From Dickeya lacustris (GTDB lineage Bacteria; Pseudomonadota; Gammaproteobacteria; Enterobacterales; Enterobacteriaceae), in contig NZ_CP114280.1 in assembly GCF_029635795.1 (NCBI RefSeq), forward strand, positions 1,674,001 through 1,738,000: a stretch of DNA of 64,000 bases, written 5' to 3'. The notes under the pieces are model-generated. The model searched no databases. It was not told where the DNA came from and saw only the letters and a program-made list of their open reading frames with translations. Shown here in pieces: positions 39,072 to 48,895 of this stretch. The position numbers were made by a program, and so were the translations under genes. Within the stretch, counting starts at the first letter, position 1. Every line of letters begins with the position of its first letter.

Positions 39072-40417
39072 ATGTCGTCCAACAGCATCCCCCATTACCT
39101 CTATAAGCGTAACCACACATGGTGGTTTAGAAAGCGCTTTGTATCTCAGGGCAATGCAATCGAGTACAGGCTGAGCCTGCAAACAGCAAGCTTTCAGCGT
39201 GCCCGGCTTCTCGCCCTGCGTTTACAGACACTTTGCCAACAGATGGTTGCTTCTTTGGGGGCCCCCAAGAAACAGAAGAATGGCGTGATGGGAAAATCAG
39301 CACAAGAGCAAATCAAAGCAAAACTTCGAGCAAAAATTGCCGAATGGACCGCCGAAGAGACAGAACATTGGTTCTGCGGTTCTGAACGTAACGAAGGCGA
39401 CCTGAACGATTATCTAGAGACGTTAGATATGGTTGTCTCTGATTTAAAGGAACGCATTGCTTACGATGATAAGCCATCACTGCACCGGGCCGAAGCAAAT
39501 ACAGTTCTGGACGAACTGCCACACCTCAAAGCAACTCTCAGCGAATACGATTATCAAGTTATTGCTCGTATGGTGGCACAAGCTAAGGTCAAATCATTGC
39601 AGGATACCCGAGCAATCATTCTTGGAGGTGATGCTGACTGGCTTACAACTAGCCCAGTTCCCTCACAAGAGACGTCCCGCTCAGATGTTCATTTTCTTTC
39701 AGATATGATCAGCAAGTACCAAGCCGAGAACGCAAGCAAAGAGCACTCGCAGAAAAGTCAGGACAAATATGCTCATTCGCTCGCACTGACCTTCAGTTTC
39801 TTCGGCAATGTGCCCATTTCGGAGATCTCATTATCCAGCGGTAGAGAGTTTCGTGAGTTACTTGCCTCATTACCTGAGAAACTCAAAGCCAAAGAAATGC
39901 TCGAAACTCCACTACTTGAGCTTATTTCTAAGAAAAAGGCTTCCAAAACTATCGCAACGGCTACGGCTAACGATCACCTTGAAAAGGTACGCCGCTTCTT
40001 TCAATGGATGCTAGATACAGGGTATCTGTCTGATGACAATCCCATACCTAAAGAACCATTACCCGAGCCAAAGCAGAGCAATAAGGCAGCGAGACATGCG
40101 ATTTCTGACGAAGATGCAGTAAAAGTGTTTAACCATCACATCTTTACTGAGCATCGAGGCCTTGTGACCAACAAAATTCAACATCCACATCACTTCTGGC
40201 TTCCTTTACTCTGCCTCTTTACAGGCATTCGCCCGAACGAGGCTTGCTTACTGTATGTCGATGACATCGAGCTGGTGGGAAAGGTGTGGTGTATCCGCAT
40301 TGATAAGCGTTTTGATGAACAAAGGTTAAAAACGCCCAACGCCTTACGCTATATCCCTCTACATAAGTGTTTACTGGAAATTGGCTTCGTGAGATATGTA
40401 CATGATTTCAGCTCTTT
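39072..40417 (+). pseudogene. Tyrosine recombinase/integrase, 3' end removed at the IS boundary
   Basis: An integrase gene that starts 83 bases after ssrA. From the ATG at 39072 (GGAG 8 bases upstream) the N-terminus SSNSIPHYLYKRNHTWWFRK is typical of DUF6538-type phage integrases. A core-binding domain follows at about residues 205-320, and the first catalytic arginine is in LFTGIRPNEACLL near residue 390. The frame then enters the IS element at 40418 and stops at 40451. The later catalytic residues (H-x-x-R, H/W and Tyr) are missing, so it cannot be an active recombinase. The missing part is not found beyond the IS, so it was deleted. Confidence 0.88.
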
Positions 40418-40425
40418 TGTAGTGG

Positions 40426-41600
<1,175 letters not shown>

Positions 41601-41674
41601 AATGTCACCTGTTTTTGACTATGAGGCGATGATATCACCTCTATTCAGGTGGCCAAATTTAGTGTGCCACTACA

Positions 41675-42732
41675 TCTACAGCCAGTATTGGTTCTATGGG
41701 GGAAGAGGAAGGAGTTACTTCAGGGCGTGGAGCAACGCGAAAATTTGGTGAGTTAAGGCGATAATTGGGATCCTTTCCACCTAAGCGCTTATCGTCATTT
41801 TCAAAACAAGTACGCTGCGGGTTCCAGGCTCTTGGATGTATTGTTACCGATAGCCCATCGATTTCTTCATCCCAATCAAACTCAATGATGTTATAAGTAA
41901 AGGTGTAGACGTCATCGGAATGATAAGGAACTGTTGCACCAGCTGCGAGCATTAAAACATCACAACCTTGATCAACGCTATCCACGGATACCTTAGGATC
42001 ATGCTCATGACCAGAAATAAATACACGAGCACGGCTACGTACATATTGACGGACTTGCTCTTGATCTTTGTACCAACTAAGAGGATGGTGAACGAGAATT
42101 ACATTTTCAATCCCATCATTACGGGGAATGACGAATTGTCGCGCTCCGATCATTAATTCTGGATCTTCATCGCGTTCTTTTCCATGGCAAAGCAAAGATG
42201 AATTGAGCCTTATAAAACGAATAGAGCGGCCTGGAGCTAAGTTTACTTCCAGCTCGGAAGCAAATGTTCCTTCATCGTTTAGTGGGCAATCGTAGCCGAA
42301 ACTGAAGTTTCCGTAGTCTTCGAATCGAGCAAAAAGAGCGGCACGATCCACTGGATTATTCATAACTTGTTCGTATTCTTTGGGGCCACCAGTACGGATG
42401 TGGTCAAGAATAGCTTGTCCCGATAACGACAACTTTGAACGATCAAGATCATGGTTACCCGGAACCATTTGAACACAATGGATTTCTGCCCCTATGCTGG
42501 AAGCAAGTTGGTCTAGCCATTCCCCTGCAGAGTCGTATTCCGCCTTGGTTCCCGAATGAGCAATGTCACCTGTAACCAAGATCCCATGTGCTACCCCATT
42601 GGCTAAATTTGAAACTACGTGTCGTGCATCAGAAATTAGTTGCTGTTTCACATCATCATGTATGTGGACACGGTCGTCACCTTTTTCTTGACCAAAATGG
42701 ATATCTGATACATGAACAAATACTGCTGGCAT
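41675..42732 (-). pseudogene. Calcineurin-like metallophosphoesterase, C-terminus cut at the IS
   Basis: About 352 native residues remain. The metallophosphoesterase motifs are complete: HVSDIHFGQ (D-x-H), LVTGDIAHSG, VPGNHDLDRS, ILVHHPL and ISGHEHDP, so the catalytic domain (residues 1-260) could bind two metals. After TPSSSPIEPILAVD the frame enters the IS and ends at 41659 with four IS-encoded residues and TAA. Whatever followed (relatives often have a further C-terminal domain) is lost. The start ATG at 42732 has GGGGGTAAG upstream. Base composition is more A/T-rich than the neighbours. Function unknown; an island-borne nuclease or defence role is only a guess. Confidence 0.75.
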
Positions 42733-43016
42733 TCTTACCCCCAACATTTTTCATTTTAGATACACAAAAAATCCATAAAAGCATCAATCCCCTAACAAGC
42801 AAAATAGCACTTCATTCAAATTAGTTAATCCCACCGATATTCACTAGATTATACAATGACTTCTAATCTATGGCCCTTAATCACATATGGACTGTTCTCA
42901 CAACTTGGGCTAATACCACACCGTTAGACGATCCTGCCCTATAACACCGTTCGGTCCAGAGGATAGCATTGTAAAAATCTTCAAATATATATCATTCTTC
43001 TGAACATCTCCCATTA
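42733..43016. other. Gene-free stretch
   Basis: About 280 A/T-rich bases holding the presumed promoter of the phosphoesterase. No gene or repeat recognised. It ends in a plus-strand terminator with no plus-strand gene before it, which suggests sequence was lost here. Confidence 0.4.
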
Positions 43017-43051
43017 ACGGCAGAACCTCACAGTTCTGCCGTTTTTGTTTT
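43017..43051 (+). terminator. Orphan Rho-independent terminator
   Basis: ACGGCAGAAC-CTCA-CAGTTCTGCCGTTTTTGTTTT: a strong stem and T-run on the plus strand, directly upstream of the GTPase gene. The gene it once served is not present. Confidence 0.85.
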
Positions 43052-43067
43052 ACTTTTCAGAGGAGTA

Positions 43068-43937
43068 ATGATGAGCAATTCTGAAGGTCTGCAGTCGCTG
43101 CAGAACTCACTTTCCAGCTTGCCGCAATGGGTATCTGAAAGCATTCTGCACCAGGTAAACCAGTTAACCAACTACGAGCCGGTGATCGGCATTATGGGCA
43201 AAACCGGGGCAGGAAAATCCTCACTGTGTAATGCGTTGTTCGCCGGTGAGGTGTCGCCGGTCAGTAATGTGTCGGCCTGTACCCGTGGGCCGTTGCGCTT
43301 GCGCCTGAACGTGGGTGAGCGTTGCATGACGCTGGTAGACCTGCCCGGTGTCGGTGAAAGTGAACGGCGTGATGCGGAGTATGCCGCGATGTATCGCCAG
43401 CAACTTCCGCATCTCGATCTGGTGCTGTGGCTGGTTAAGGCCGATGACCGGGCGCTGGCGGTGGACGAGCACTTTTACCATCAGGTGATTGGCGAAGCCT
43501 GGCGGCACAAGGTGCTGTTTGTGGTCAGTCAGGCGGACAAGATTGAACCCACTGAGGGCGGCGTGAAGGCGTTGTCTGCCACACAGCGGCAGAGCCTTGC
43601 GCGCAAAATCACCCTGCTGCACACCCTGTTTTTGCCGGTGCATCCGGTCTGTGCAGTTTCGGTGCGGCTGCGCTGGGGGCTGTCGCACATGGCGGCGCTG
43701 ATGGTGGCAAGCCTGCCGCGCGAAGCCAGCAGCCCGCTGGTCACACAGCTACAGCCGCCCCTTCGTAGCGAACGCGTGACTCAAAAAGCCCGTGATGATT
43801 TTGCCGATACGGTGGGCAGCACGCTCGATACCGTCAGCCGTCTGCCGCTGATACCGGCCACGGTGCGCACGCTTATCCAGACGCTGCGCGATACCGTGGT
43901 GTCCGTGGCCCGCACTTTGTGGGCGGTGTTCTTCTGA
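43068..43937 (+). CDS. yfjP: YfjP/YeeP-family GTPase
   Basis: A 289-residue TrmE/Era-like GTPase found in CP4-type islands (YfjP, YeeP). G1 is GIMGKTGAGKSSLCNALF near residues 43-60, G3 is LVDLPGVGES, and G4 is VVSQADKIEP. The C-terminal part (TLDTVSRLPLIPATVRTLIQ) is amphipathic and may bind membrane. Two adjacent ATGs follow AGAGGAGTA; either could be the start. First gene of the conserved yfjP-yfjQ-yfjR module, separated from yfjQ by a terminator. The cellular role is unknown. Confidence 0.88.
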   Translation: MMSNSEGLQSLQNSLSSLPQWVSESILHQVNQLTNYEPVIGIMGKTGAGKSSLCNALFAGEVSPVSNVSACTRGPLRLRLNVGERCMTLVDLPGVGESERRDAEYAAMYRQQLPHLDLVLWLVKADDRALAVDEHFYHQVIGEAWRHKVLFVVSQADKIEPTEGGVKALSATQRQSLARKITLLHTLFLPVHPVCAVSVRLRWGLSHMAALMVASLPREASSPLVTQLQPPLRSERVTQKARDDFADTVGSTLDTVSRLPLIPATVRTLIQTLRDTVVSVARTLWAVFF

Positions 43938-43970
43938 GCCGTTAATTCTGCATTACCCATCCGTTTTCCG

Positions 43971-44006
43971 AGCCCGGTCGCCTGTGCGTCCGGGCTTTTT
44001 ATTTTC
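43971..44006 (+). terminator. Terminator between yfjP and yfjQ
   Basis: AGCCCGG-N12-CCGGGCTTTTTATTTT on the plus strand, about 35 bases after the GTPase stop. Confidence 0.88.
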
Positions 44007-44028
44007 AGCCATCTTAAGGAGTTCCGTT

Positions 44029-44862
44029 ATGACCCGTCTGGCCTCGCGCTTTGGCGCAGCAAACCTTATCCGCCGCGACCGCCCGTTAACCCGCGAAGAG
44101 CTGTTTCGCACCGTACCCAGCGTGTTCAGTGAAGAAAAGCATGAGTCCCGCAGCGACCGATACACTTACATTCCGACGATTACCCTTCTGGATAATTTGC
44201 AACGTGAAGGCTTCCAGCCGTTCTTTGCCTGCCAGACCCGTGTGCGTGATCCGGGTCGTCGTGAACATACGAAGCATATGCTGCGCCTGCGTCGGGAGGG
44301 GCAGATTACCGGTAAGCAGGTGCCGGAAATTATTCTGCTCAACTCTCACGATGGCTCCAGTTCGTATCAGATGTTACCGGGACTATTCCGTGCGGTATGC
44401 CAGAACGGGCTCGTCTGCGGTGAGTCGTTTGGCGAGGTGCGGGTGCCGCATAAAGGGGATGTTGTGACTCAGGTGATTGAGGGGGCGTATGAAGTACTGG
44501 GGATTTTTGACCGTGTGGAAGAGAAACGAGATGCCATGCAGTCGCTGATGTTGCCGCCACCGGCACAACGGGCTCTGGCACAGGCTGCACTGACGTACCG
44601 TTTTGGTGAGGACCACCAGCCGGTGACAGCACCTCAGATACTCTCCCCACGCCGCTGGCAGGATGAGAGCAATGATCTGTGGACCACATACCAGCGTATT
44701 CAGGAGAACCTAATTAAGGGCGGGCTCAGTGGTCGGAGTGCAAAGAGTGCAAAAGGCGGGCGAACGCATACCCGTGCCGTGCGTGGTATCGATGGCGATG
44801 TGAAGCTCAACCGGGCTCTCTGGGTGATGGCGGAAGCGATGCTGAGTGGGTTTCAGTCCTGA
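44029..44862 (+). CDS. yfjQ: DUF932 family protein YfjQ/YafZ
   Basis: A 277-residue DUF932 protein, close to E. coli YfjQ and YafZ (273). Relatives are found on plasmids and P4-like islands; function unknown. Typical segments: MTRLASRFGAANLIRRDRPL at the start, RYTYIPTITLLDNLQREGFQ, RVRDPGRREHTKHMLRLRR, and a central FRAVCQNGLVCGESFGEVRV with two cysteines. The ATG at 44029 follows AAGGAG and agrees with homologues; an in-frame ATG 45 bases upstream lies in the preceding terminator. Near the C-terminus GGRTHTRAVRGIDGDVKLN is also conserved. Confidence 0.9.
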   Translation: MTRLASRFGAANLIRRDRPLTREELFRTVPSVFSEEKHESRSDRYTYIPTITLLDNLQREGFQPFFACQTRVRDPGRREHTKHMLRLRREGQITGKQVPEIILLNSHDGSSSYQMLPGLFRAVCQNGLVCGESFGEVRVPHKGDVVTQVIEGAYEVLGIFDRVEEKRDAMQSLMLPPPAQRALAQAALTYRFGEDHQPVTAPQILSPRRWQDESNDLWTTYQRIQENLIKGGLSGRSAKSAKGGRTHTRAVRGIDGDVKLNRALWVMAEAMLSGFQS

Positions 44863-44884
44863 GCTTGTTATCAGCATGTTAGGA

Positions 44885-44907
44885 AAGGACACTCCCTGTC
44901 CGTTTTA
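44885..44907 (+). terminator. Weak terminator after yfjQ
   Basis: GGACA-CTCCC-TGTCC-GTTTT on the plus strand, 25 bases after the yfjQ stop. The stem is only 5 bp. Confidence 0.4.
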
Positions 44908-45070
44908 CCTCCATTGGGTTGAGTGTTTTTTCACCGCATTTCACGGAGCGCCGCGTCGGGCCTGCCTCCAGTGGAAAATAAAAAATAGTTCATTCCATGT
45001 CCATACCCTGTCCGCCCCCCTCTTTAGAATCATTTCATATTCAGTCAGTTAACTATTACGGAGATTTAAG

Positions 45071-45781
45071 ATGACACAGGCAGAGCGCCGTCACGACCGG
45101 CTGGCTGTCAGGCTGTCACTGATAATCAGCCGCCTGGTTGCAGGTGAAACGCTGAACATGGCGCGGCTGGCTGCAGAGTTTGGTGTGTCAGTCCGTACCC
45201 TGCGACGGGATTTTCGCGAACGGCTGATGTACCTCGACCTTGAGTATCGACGGGGGCAATGCCGCCTGCGCAGCACCGGTGGGGGCGTACAGGGCGAGCT
45301 TGATGCGCTGACCTTCGCGCACCGAGCCGGACTGGCCGATATTTTTCCGGGGCTGGACCGGCGTCTGGCGGGCATGCTGCTCACTGCGGGAGAGATGCCG
45401 TGTCTGGTATGGCAGCCGCCACAGTCTGTGTCCCCGGTCATCTCACTGGTGTTCTACCGTCTCGTCAGTGCTATTACCGCCTGCCAGCGGGTACTGCTGC
45501 TGGCCGAGGGAGAGCGCTGCGACGGGCTGGCTCCGTACCGCCTGATATCACTCGACGGCTGCTGGTATCTCACTGGTGAACTTAACGGGTATATCACCGT
45601 GCATCCTCTGGCGACCATCCATGCGGTGACAGTCCTCAACACTACGTTCACCCCGCTAAAACGTCTCAGCCAGTTAACCACACAGGCGGGCTTTATCCGG
45701 GCCCTTCCGCACTTCAGCTGTATCCGCGAAGTCCTGTCTTCTGGGCCCTCTGAGGAGGAGCCGGGCAACACACTGATTTAA
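45071..45781 (+). CDS. yfjR: HTH/WYL-type transcriptional regulator YfjR
   Basis: A 236-residue regulator matching the island protein YfjR (233). The N-terminal winged helix-turn-helix is at about residues 10-60 (LSLIISRLVAGETLNMARLA, then FGVSVRTLRRDFRERLMYLD); the C-terminal half carries a WYL-like ligand domain (APYRLISLDGCWYLTGE). WYL proteins often sense nucleotides or nucleic acid and control defence or repair genes. It starts after a 200-base gap and probably controls the module downstream. ACGGAGATTTAAG precedes the ATG. Confidence 0.85.
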   Translation: MTQAERRHDRLAVRLSLIISRLVAGETLNMARLAAEFGVSVRTLRRDFRERLMYLDLEYRRGQCRLRSTGGGVQGELDALTFAHRAGLADIFPGLDRRLAGMLLTAGEMPCLVWQPPQSVSPVISLVFYRLVSAITACQRVLLLAEGERCDGLAPYRLISLDGCWYLTGELNGYITVHPLATIHAVTVLNTTFTPLKRLSQLTTQAGFIRALPHFSCIREVLSSGPSEEEPGNTLI

Positions 45782-45806
45782 TTACCTCTGTAAATAAGGA
45801 AAAACA

Positions 45807-46343
45807 ATGACCTGGCATTACGAGAAAAATGGAATACGTCACGACGATGTGACCGAAGACGACATCACTGGCCTGATTATGCGCGGTGAACTGACTGCAT
45901 CCACTCTGGTATGGCGACAGGGAATGACGGAGTGGCAACCGGTCTCCGCTACCCCGTTGGCTTCGGCGCTGCTCCGGAGCACCACACCACCAGCGCTGCC
46001 GGGGAACCGTATTCCGGGCGGAGTCGTATGGACACTGGCATTTGCTCCCTTCATTGGTTATGCGCTCGAGCTGTGGACTGCAGGGCTGAACGGGATGTCA
46101 TTTGACGAGGCATATGAGGCAGTCTCGGGCGGACGGTACTGGTTTATCACACTGCTGCTCAATATCGCTCTGGGGTATCTCGATGAACGAGGCCTGCGTA
46201 AGGCCGGAGTGGATACCACCATGTTCGGCAAACTGGCCTGGCTGGTGCCGTTCTATTTGTGGCGGCGGGCGAAAACCCTCGCTCAGAAACCGGCTTACTT
46301 CTGGGTATGGCTGGTGATGCTGGGCCTGACTGTCTTGGCCTGA
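45807..46343 (+). CDS. GYF_2 (DUF4339) domain membrane protein
   Basis: A 178-residue protein. Residues 1-50 form a GYF_2-like domain (MTWHYEKNGIRHDDVTEDDI, then LIMRGELTASTLVWRQGMTEWQP), a small peptide-binding fold often fused to membrane regions. Residues about 70-178 contain three or four hydrophobic segments (VVWTLAFAPFIGYALELW, YWFITLLLNIALGYL, LAWLVPFYLW, YFWVWLVMLGLTVLA). AAGGAAAAACA precedes the ATG. It lies 25 bases after the WYL regulator and is probably co-transcribed. Not a member of the E. coli CP4-57 set I remember, so it may be a cargo variation. Function unknown. Confidence 0.75.
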   Translation: MTWHYEKNGIRHDDVTEDDITGLIMRGELTASTLVWRQGMTEWQPVSATPLASALLRSTTPPALPGNRIPGGVVWTLAFAPFIGYALELWTAGLNGMSFDEAYEAVSGGRYWFITLLLNIALGYLDERGLRKAGVDTTMFGKLAWLVPFYLWRRAKTLAQKPAYFWVWLVMLGLTVLA

Positions 46344-46384
46344 ATCGTCGCTACCTGATACTTTCTCTGTTAAGGACCAACGTA

Positions 46385-46822
46385 ATGAAAACGCTGATTA
46401 AAATACTGGGCATTACCGGCAGCCTTCTGCTCTGTGCAGGAACTCAGGCTCAGCCTTATAACCGGACGCTACCTGCGGTAGTTAATGACAACAACGGGAA
46501 TATTTTCTGGTGTGATGCTCATCGTCAGGTTACCGGCAAATGCGAAGCCATGTCTGTTGACCGTCTGGGCGGGATGGTCACGGTGCGTTCAGCCCCCTTT
46601 AAAGACTGCGAAGGCGGCCTGTGGGGCTGGATAACTATCATGCACAATGATGTGTCGAAGGGATTCACCATTACTCCGGATAAGAAATTCGGTCTCACCG
46701 TAAAAGATCTGTGCCGTCCGGGCACGGTAGTGACCTTTAAGCCCAACCAGAAGAAGCCGGAATATGACGACCTAGTGGCACTTTACCAGGGCAAAGAGCT
46801 GTTTCGCTACCGGCGCTTCTGA
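46385..46822 (+). CDS. Secreted cysteine-containing protein, hypothetical
   Basis: A 145-residue protein with a clear signal peptide (MKTLIKILGITGSLLLCAGT, cut after AQA). The mature part has the pattern NGNIFWCDAHRQVTGKC, then KDCEGGLWGWI and KDLCRPGTVV, giving four cysteines likely to form two disulfides in the periplasm or outside. The next gene encodes a diverged relative with the same pattern. AAGGA lies before the ATG; an in-frame ATG 126 bases upstream lies in the previous gene and is not used. It takes the position held by yfjS/yfjT-type genes in CP4-57. Function unknown. Confidence 0.75.
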   Translation: MKTLIKILGITGSLLLCAGTQAQPYNRTLPAVVNDNNGNIFWCDAHRQVTGKCEAMSVDRLGGMVTVRSAPFKDCEGGLWGWITIMHNDVSKGFTITPDKKFGLTVKDLCRPGTVVTFKPNQKKPEYDDLVALYQGKELFRYRRF

Positions 46823-46888
46823 TAACACCCGATATCAACCTCTCTCATTTTGCCCGACAGCGGGCTGGATTAATTCAGGAAGAAGACC

Positions 46889-47299
46889 ATGCTGAAAATA
46901 ATGACCTCTGCTGTACCCGCCCTCATTCTGTCACTTGCCGCCTTCAGTGCCGGTGCCGCTCAACTTCCGGCAAGCCTTATGGATAAAGACAATCCCGGCC
47001 AGGAATACTGGTGCCAGGGAAACGATATCAACACCTCCATGTGCTCACTGACAGGTGTCAGCGACGACCATAAATTTGCCCTGATTCACGACCTGCCGGG
47101 CCCGGCCTGTGAAGACTTAAGCTTCGGGGTTATCGACCTCGTGCGCCAGACCGGTGTCAACATTCCTTACGATGGTGGTGACTGTAAGGGCGATGTGCAG
47201 GCCGGTTTTGTGCGTGGCCCGAAAGATAATGCCCTGTATGTGAAAATTGTACGGGGCAGCAAAACCCTGCGGCTGTATAAGGTGCAAACCGGTTACTGA
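46889..47299 (+). CDS. Secreted cysteine-containing protein, paralogue of the preceding one
   Basis: A 136-residue protein with signal peptide (TSAVPALILSLAAFSAGA, cut near AGAA). Mature pattern: PGQEYWCQGNDINTSMC, GPACEDLSFGVIDL and GDCKGDVQAGF, again four cysteines, the first three in the same spacing as in the upstream protein. The C-terminus KTLRLYKVQTGY parallels KELFRYRRF upstream. Probably an old tandem duplication, co-transcribed and ended by a terminator 30 bases on. Function unknown. Confidence 0.75.
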   Translation: MLKIMTSAVPALILSLAAFSAGAAQLPASLMDKDNPGQEYWCQGNDINTSMCSLTGVSDDHKFALIHDLPGPACEDLSFGVIDLVRQTGVNIPYDGGDCKGDVQAGFVRGPKDNALYVKIVRGSKTLRLYKVQTGY

Positions 47300-47327
47300 C
47301 AATCCCCCCACACATGCAAACTCCCAC

Positions 47328-47366
47328 AGCCCCTGACGCAGATGCATCAGGGGCTTTTGCTTTTAA
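47328..47366 (+). terminator. Terminator after the second secreted protein gene
   Basis: AGCCCCTGA-CGCAGATGCA-TCAGGGGCT-TTTGCTTTT on the plus strand. Confidence 0.85.
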
Positions 47367-47376
47367 GGTACACTGA

Positions 47377-47613
47377 ATGTCTGAATCTCACATGCTGCCA
47401 CCGGGACCTTTCACCCGACAGCAGGCCGACGCTATTACCTGCCGGTATCAAAACATCGCCATTGAAGATGCCCGGCACAGTCACTTCCGCCTGGTGGTTC
47501 GTGACTCTGAAGGCCGGATGGTCTGGCGGACGTGGTGCTTTGAACCTGATGCCGGTGAAGGACTTAATCGTTATATCCGCAAGTCAGGCATACTCAAAGC
47601 ATCCTCCCCCTGA
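47377..47613 (+). CDS. DUF905 family protein
   Basis: A 78-residue cytoplasmic protein of the DUF905 type common on enterobacterial plasmids and islands. The pattern PPGPFTRQQADAITCRYQNI, HFRLVVRDSEGRMVWRTW and FEPDAGEGLNRYI fits my memory of the family. No function is known. It lies between two terminators, so it is probably transcribed alone; its ATG lies only 11 bases after the upstream terminator, so a promoter inside the preceding hairpin region or read-through is needed. Confidence 0.75.
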   Translation: MSESHMLPPGPFTRQQADAITCRYQNIAIEDARHSHFRLVVRDSEGRMVWRTWCFEPDAGEGLNRYIRKSGILKASSP

Positions 47614-47654
47614 CTACACCCATTCATCATCCCTGCATGTCCTTTATTTCCTAT

Positions 47655-47684
47655 ACGCCAGCCATCGTCGCTGGCGTTTTTATT
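47655..47684 (+). terminator. Terminator before the antirestriction gene
   Basis: ACGCCAGC-CATCGTC-GCTGGCGTTTTTATT on the plus strand, about 40 bases after the DUF905 stop. Confidence 0.88.
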
Positions 47685-47698
47685 GACGGAGAATATCC

Positions 47699-48157
47699 AT
47701 GACGACACAAACGCAATGCGAATTGATGTCCGCTAATGAACCTCAATTTGACCTTACTGCATCACCAGTACCTGACGAGCAGCGTCTCGATTTCTGGCCG
47801 CTGCACTTTGGTGCTATCACGCAGTGGATAACGCTGGAACCCCGTATTTTCGCCTGGATGGACCGCTTCTGTGATGAGTACAGCGGTGGTATCTGGTCCT
47901 TTTACACGCTCAGCAATGGCGGCGCGTTTATGGCTCCTGATGCTGACAGTGACGATAAATGGCATCTTTTCAACAGCATGAACGGTAATAGTTCGCAAAT
48001 GAGCGCAGAAGCCGCAGGTATTGCTATCTGCCTGATTGAATACAGCCATCACGCCTGTCGTACCGAATGCGATGCCATGACGGAGCACTATTACCGACTG
48101 CGGGATTACGCCCTGCAGCACCCTGAATCCCACGCCATTTTGCGCATTATTGATTAA
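47699..48157 (+). CDS. klcA: KlcA/ArdB-family antirestriction protein
   Basis: A 152-residue protein of the ArdB/KlcA family (YfjX, YafX in E. coli islands), which counters type I restriction enzymes in vivo and helps mobile elements enter new hosts. Typical: PDEQRLDFWPLHFGAITQWI, EPRIFAWMDRFCDEYSGGIW, FYTLSNGGAFMAPD and the AEAAGIAICL segment. ACGGAGAATATCC precedes the ATG. It heads a run of tightly packed genes (klcA, radC-like, DUF987, cbeA, cbtA), the conserved right part of CP4-type islands. Confidence 0.92.
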   Translation: MTTQTQCELMSANEPQFDLTASPVPDEQRLDFWPLHFGAITQWITLEPRIFAWMDRFCDEYSGGIWSFYTLSNGGAFMAPDADSDDKWHLFNSMNGNSSQMSAEAAGIAICLIEYSHHACRTECDAMTEHYYRLRDYALQHPESHAILRIID

Positions 48158-48165
48158 GGATATTC

Positions 48166-48648
48166 ATGATGGAACAGTCACTTATCCCACAGGCTACGGC
48201 ACTTCCATTGGCCGCACAACGCACGGTAAAACGCGCTTTAACGCTGCTTGACCGACACCTGCGAGAAACAGTTGTGGCATTCACCTCCACTCAGGCTGCC
48301 CGTGACTGGCTGAAGCTGAAAATGGCGGGGCTGGAGCGTGAAGAATTTATGGTGCTGTATCTGAACCAGCAGAACCAGTTGATTGCCCACGAAACCCTGT
48401 TTGCCGGTTCCATTAGCAGCACCGAGGTGCATCCCCGTGAGGTGGTCAAACGCGCCCTGTACTTCAATGCGGCCGCAGTGATACTGGCACATAACCATCC
48501 CTCCGGCGACACCACGCCCAGCCAGGCAGATAAGACCATCACGCAGCGTCTGGTGCAGGCGCTTCAGCTCGTTGATATCCGTGTGCATGACCACCTTATC
48601 GTCGGTGGCACGCAGATATTGTCGTTCGCTGAACACGGTCTGCTTTGA
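48166..48648 (+). CDS. yfjY: RadC-like JAB-domain protein (YfjY/YeeS family)
   Basis: A 160-residue short RadC-like protein, shorter than chromosomal RadC because it lacks the N-terminal helix-hairpin-helix part. The JAB/MPN metalloprotease-like core has the motif FAGSISSTEVHPREVVKRAL followed by VILAHNHPSGDTTPSQAD, whose His-x-His...Asp are the predicted zinc ligands, and HDHLIVGG near the end. Common on islands; the activity is uncertain and a repair role for RadC is disputed. Starts 8 bases after klcA; two adjacent ATGs. Confidence 0.92.
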   Translation: MMEQSLIPQATALPLAAQRTVKRALTLLDRHLRETVVAFTSTQAARDWLKLKMAGLEREEFMVLYLNQQNQLIAHETLFAGSISSTEVHPREVVKRALYFNAAAVILAHNHPSGDTTPSQADKTITQRLVQALQLVDIRVHDHLIVGGTQILSFAEHGLL

Positions 48649-48656
48649 GGTATGAC

Positions 48657-48878
48657 ATGAAAATTATCAGTAAACGCCGGGCAATGACGATTTACCGTCA
48701 GTATCCGGCCTCCCGCATTTTTCGATACTGCACCGGCAGATACCAGTGGCACGGCAGTGTCTGTCATTACACCGGTAAGGTAGTTCCTGACATTCCCGGC
48801 GTGCTGGCGGTATACGCCGAACGCCGCCAGGACCGCAACGGCCCTTATGCCTGTCTGATGAGTATCACCCTGAACTGA
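48657..48878 (+). CDS. yeeT: DUF987 family protein (YeeT/YpjJ)
   Basis: A 73-residue protein nearly colinear with E. coli YeeT/YpjJ: KIISKRRAMTIYRQYPASRI, FRYCTGRYQWHGS, DIPGVLAVYAERR and a C-terminal LMSITLN. Function unknown. It is always found just before the cbeA-cbtA pair. The ATG at 48657 begins 8 bases after the radC-like stop; an in-frame ATG four codons upstream overlaps that gene and is not preferred. Confidence 0.88.
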   Translation: MKIISKRRAMTIYRQYPASRIFRYCTGRYQWHGSVCHYTGKVVPDIPGVLAVYAERRQDRNGPYACLMSITLN

Positions 48879-48895
48879 CAATAAAGAGGTTATAA

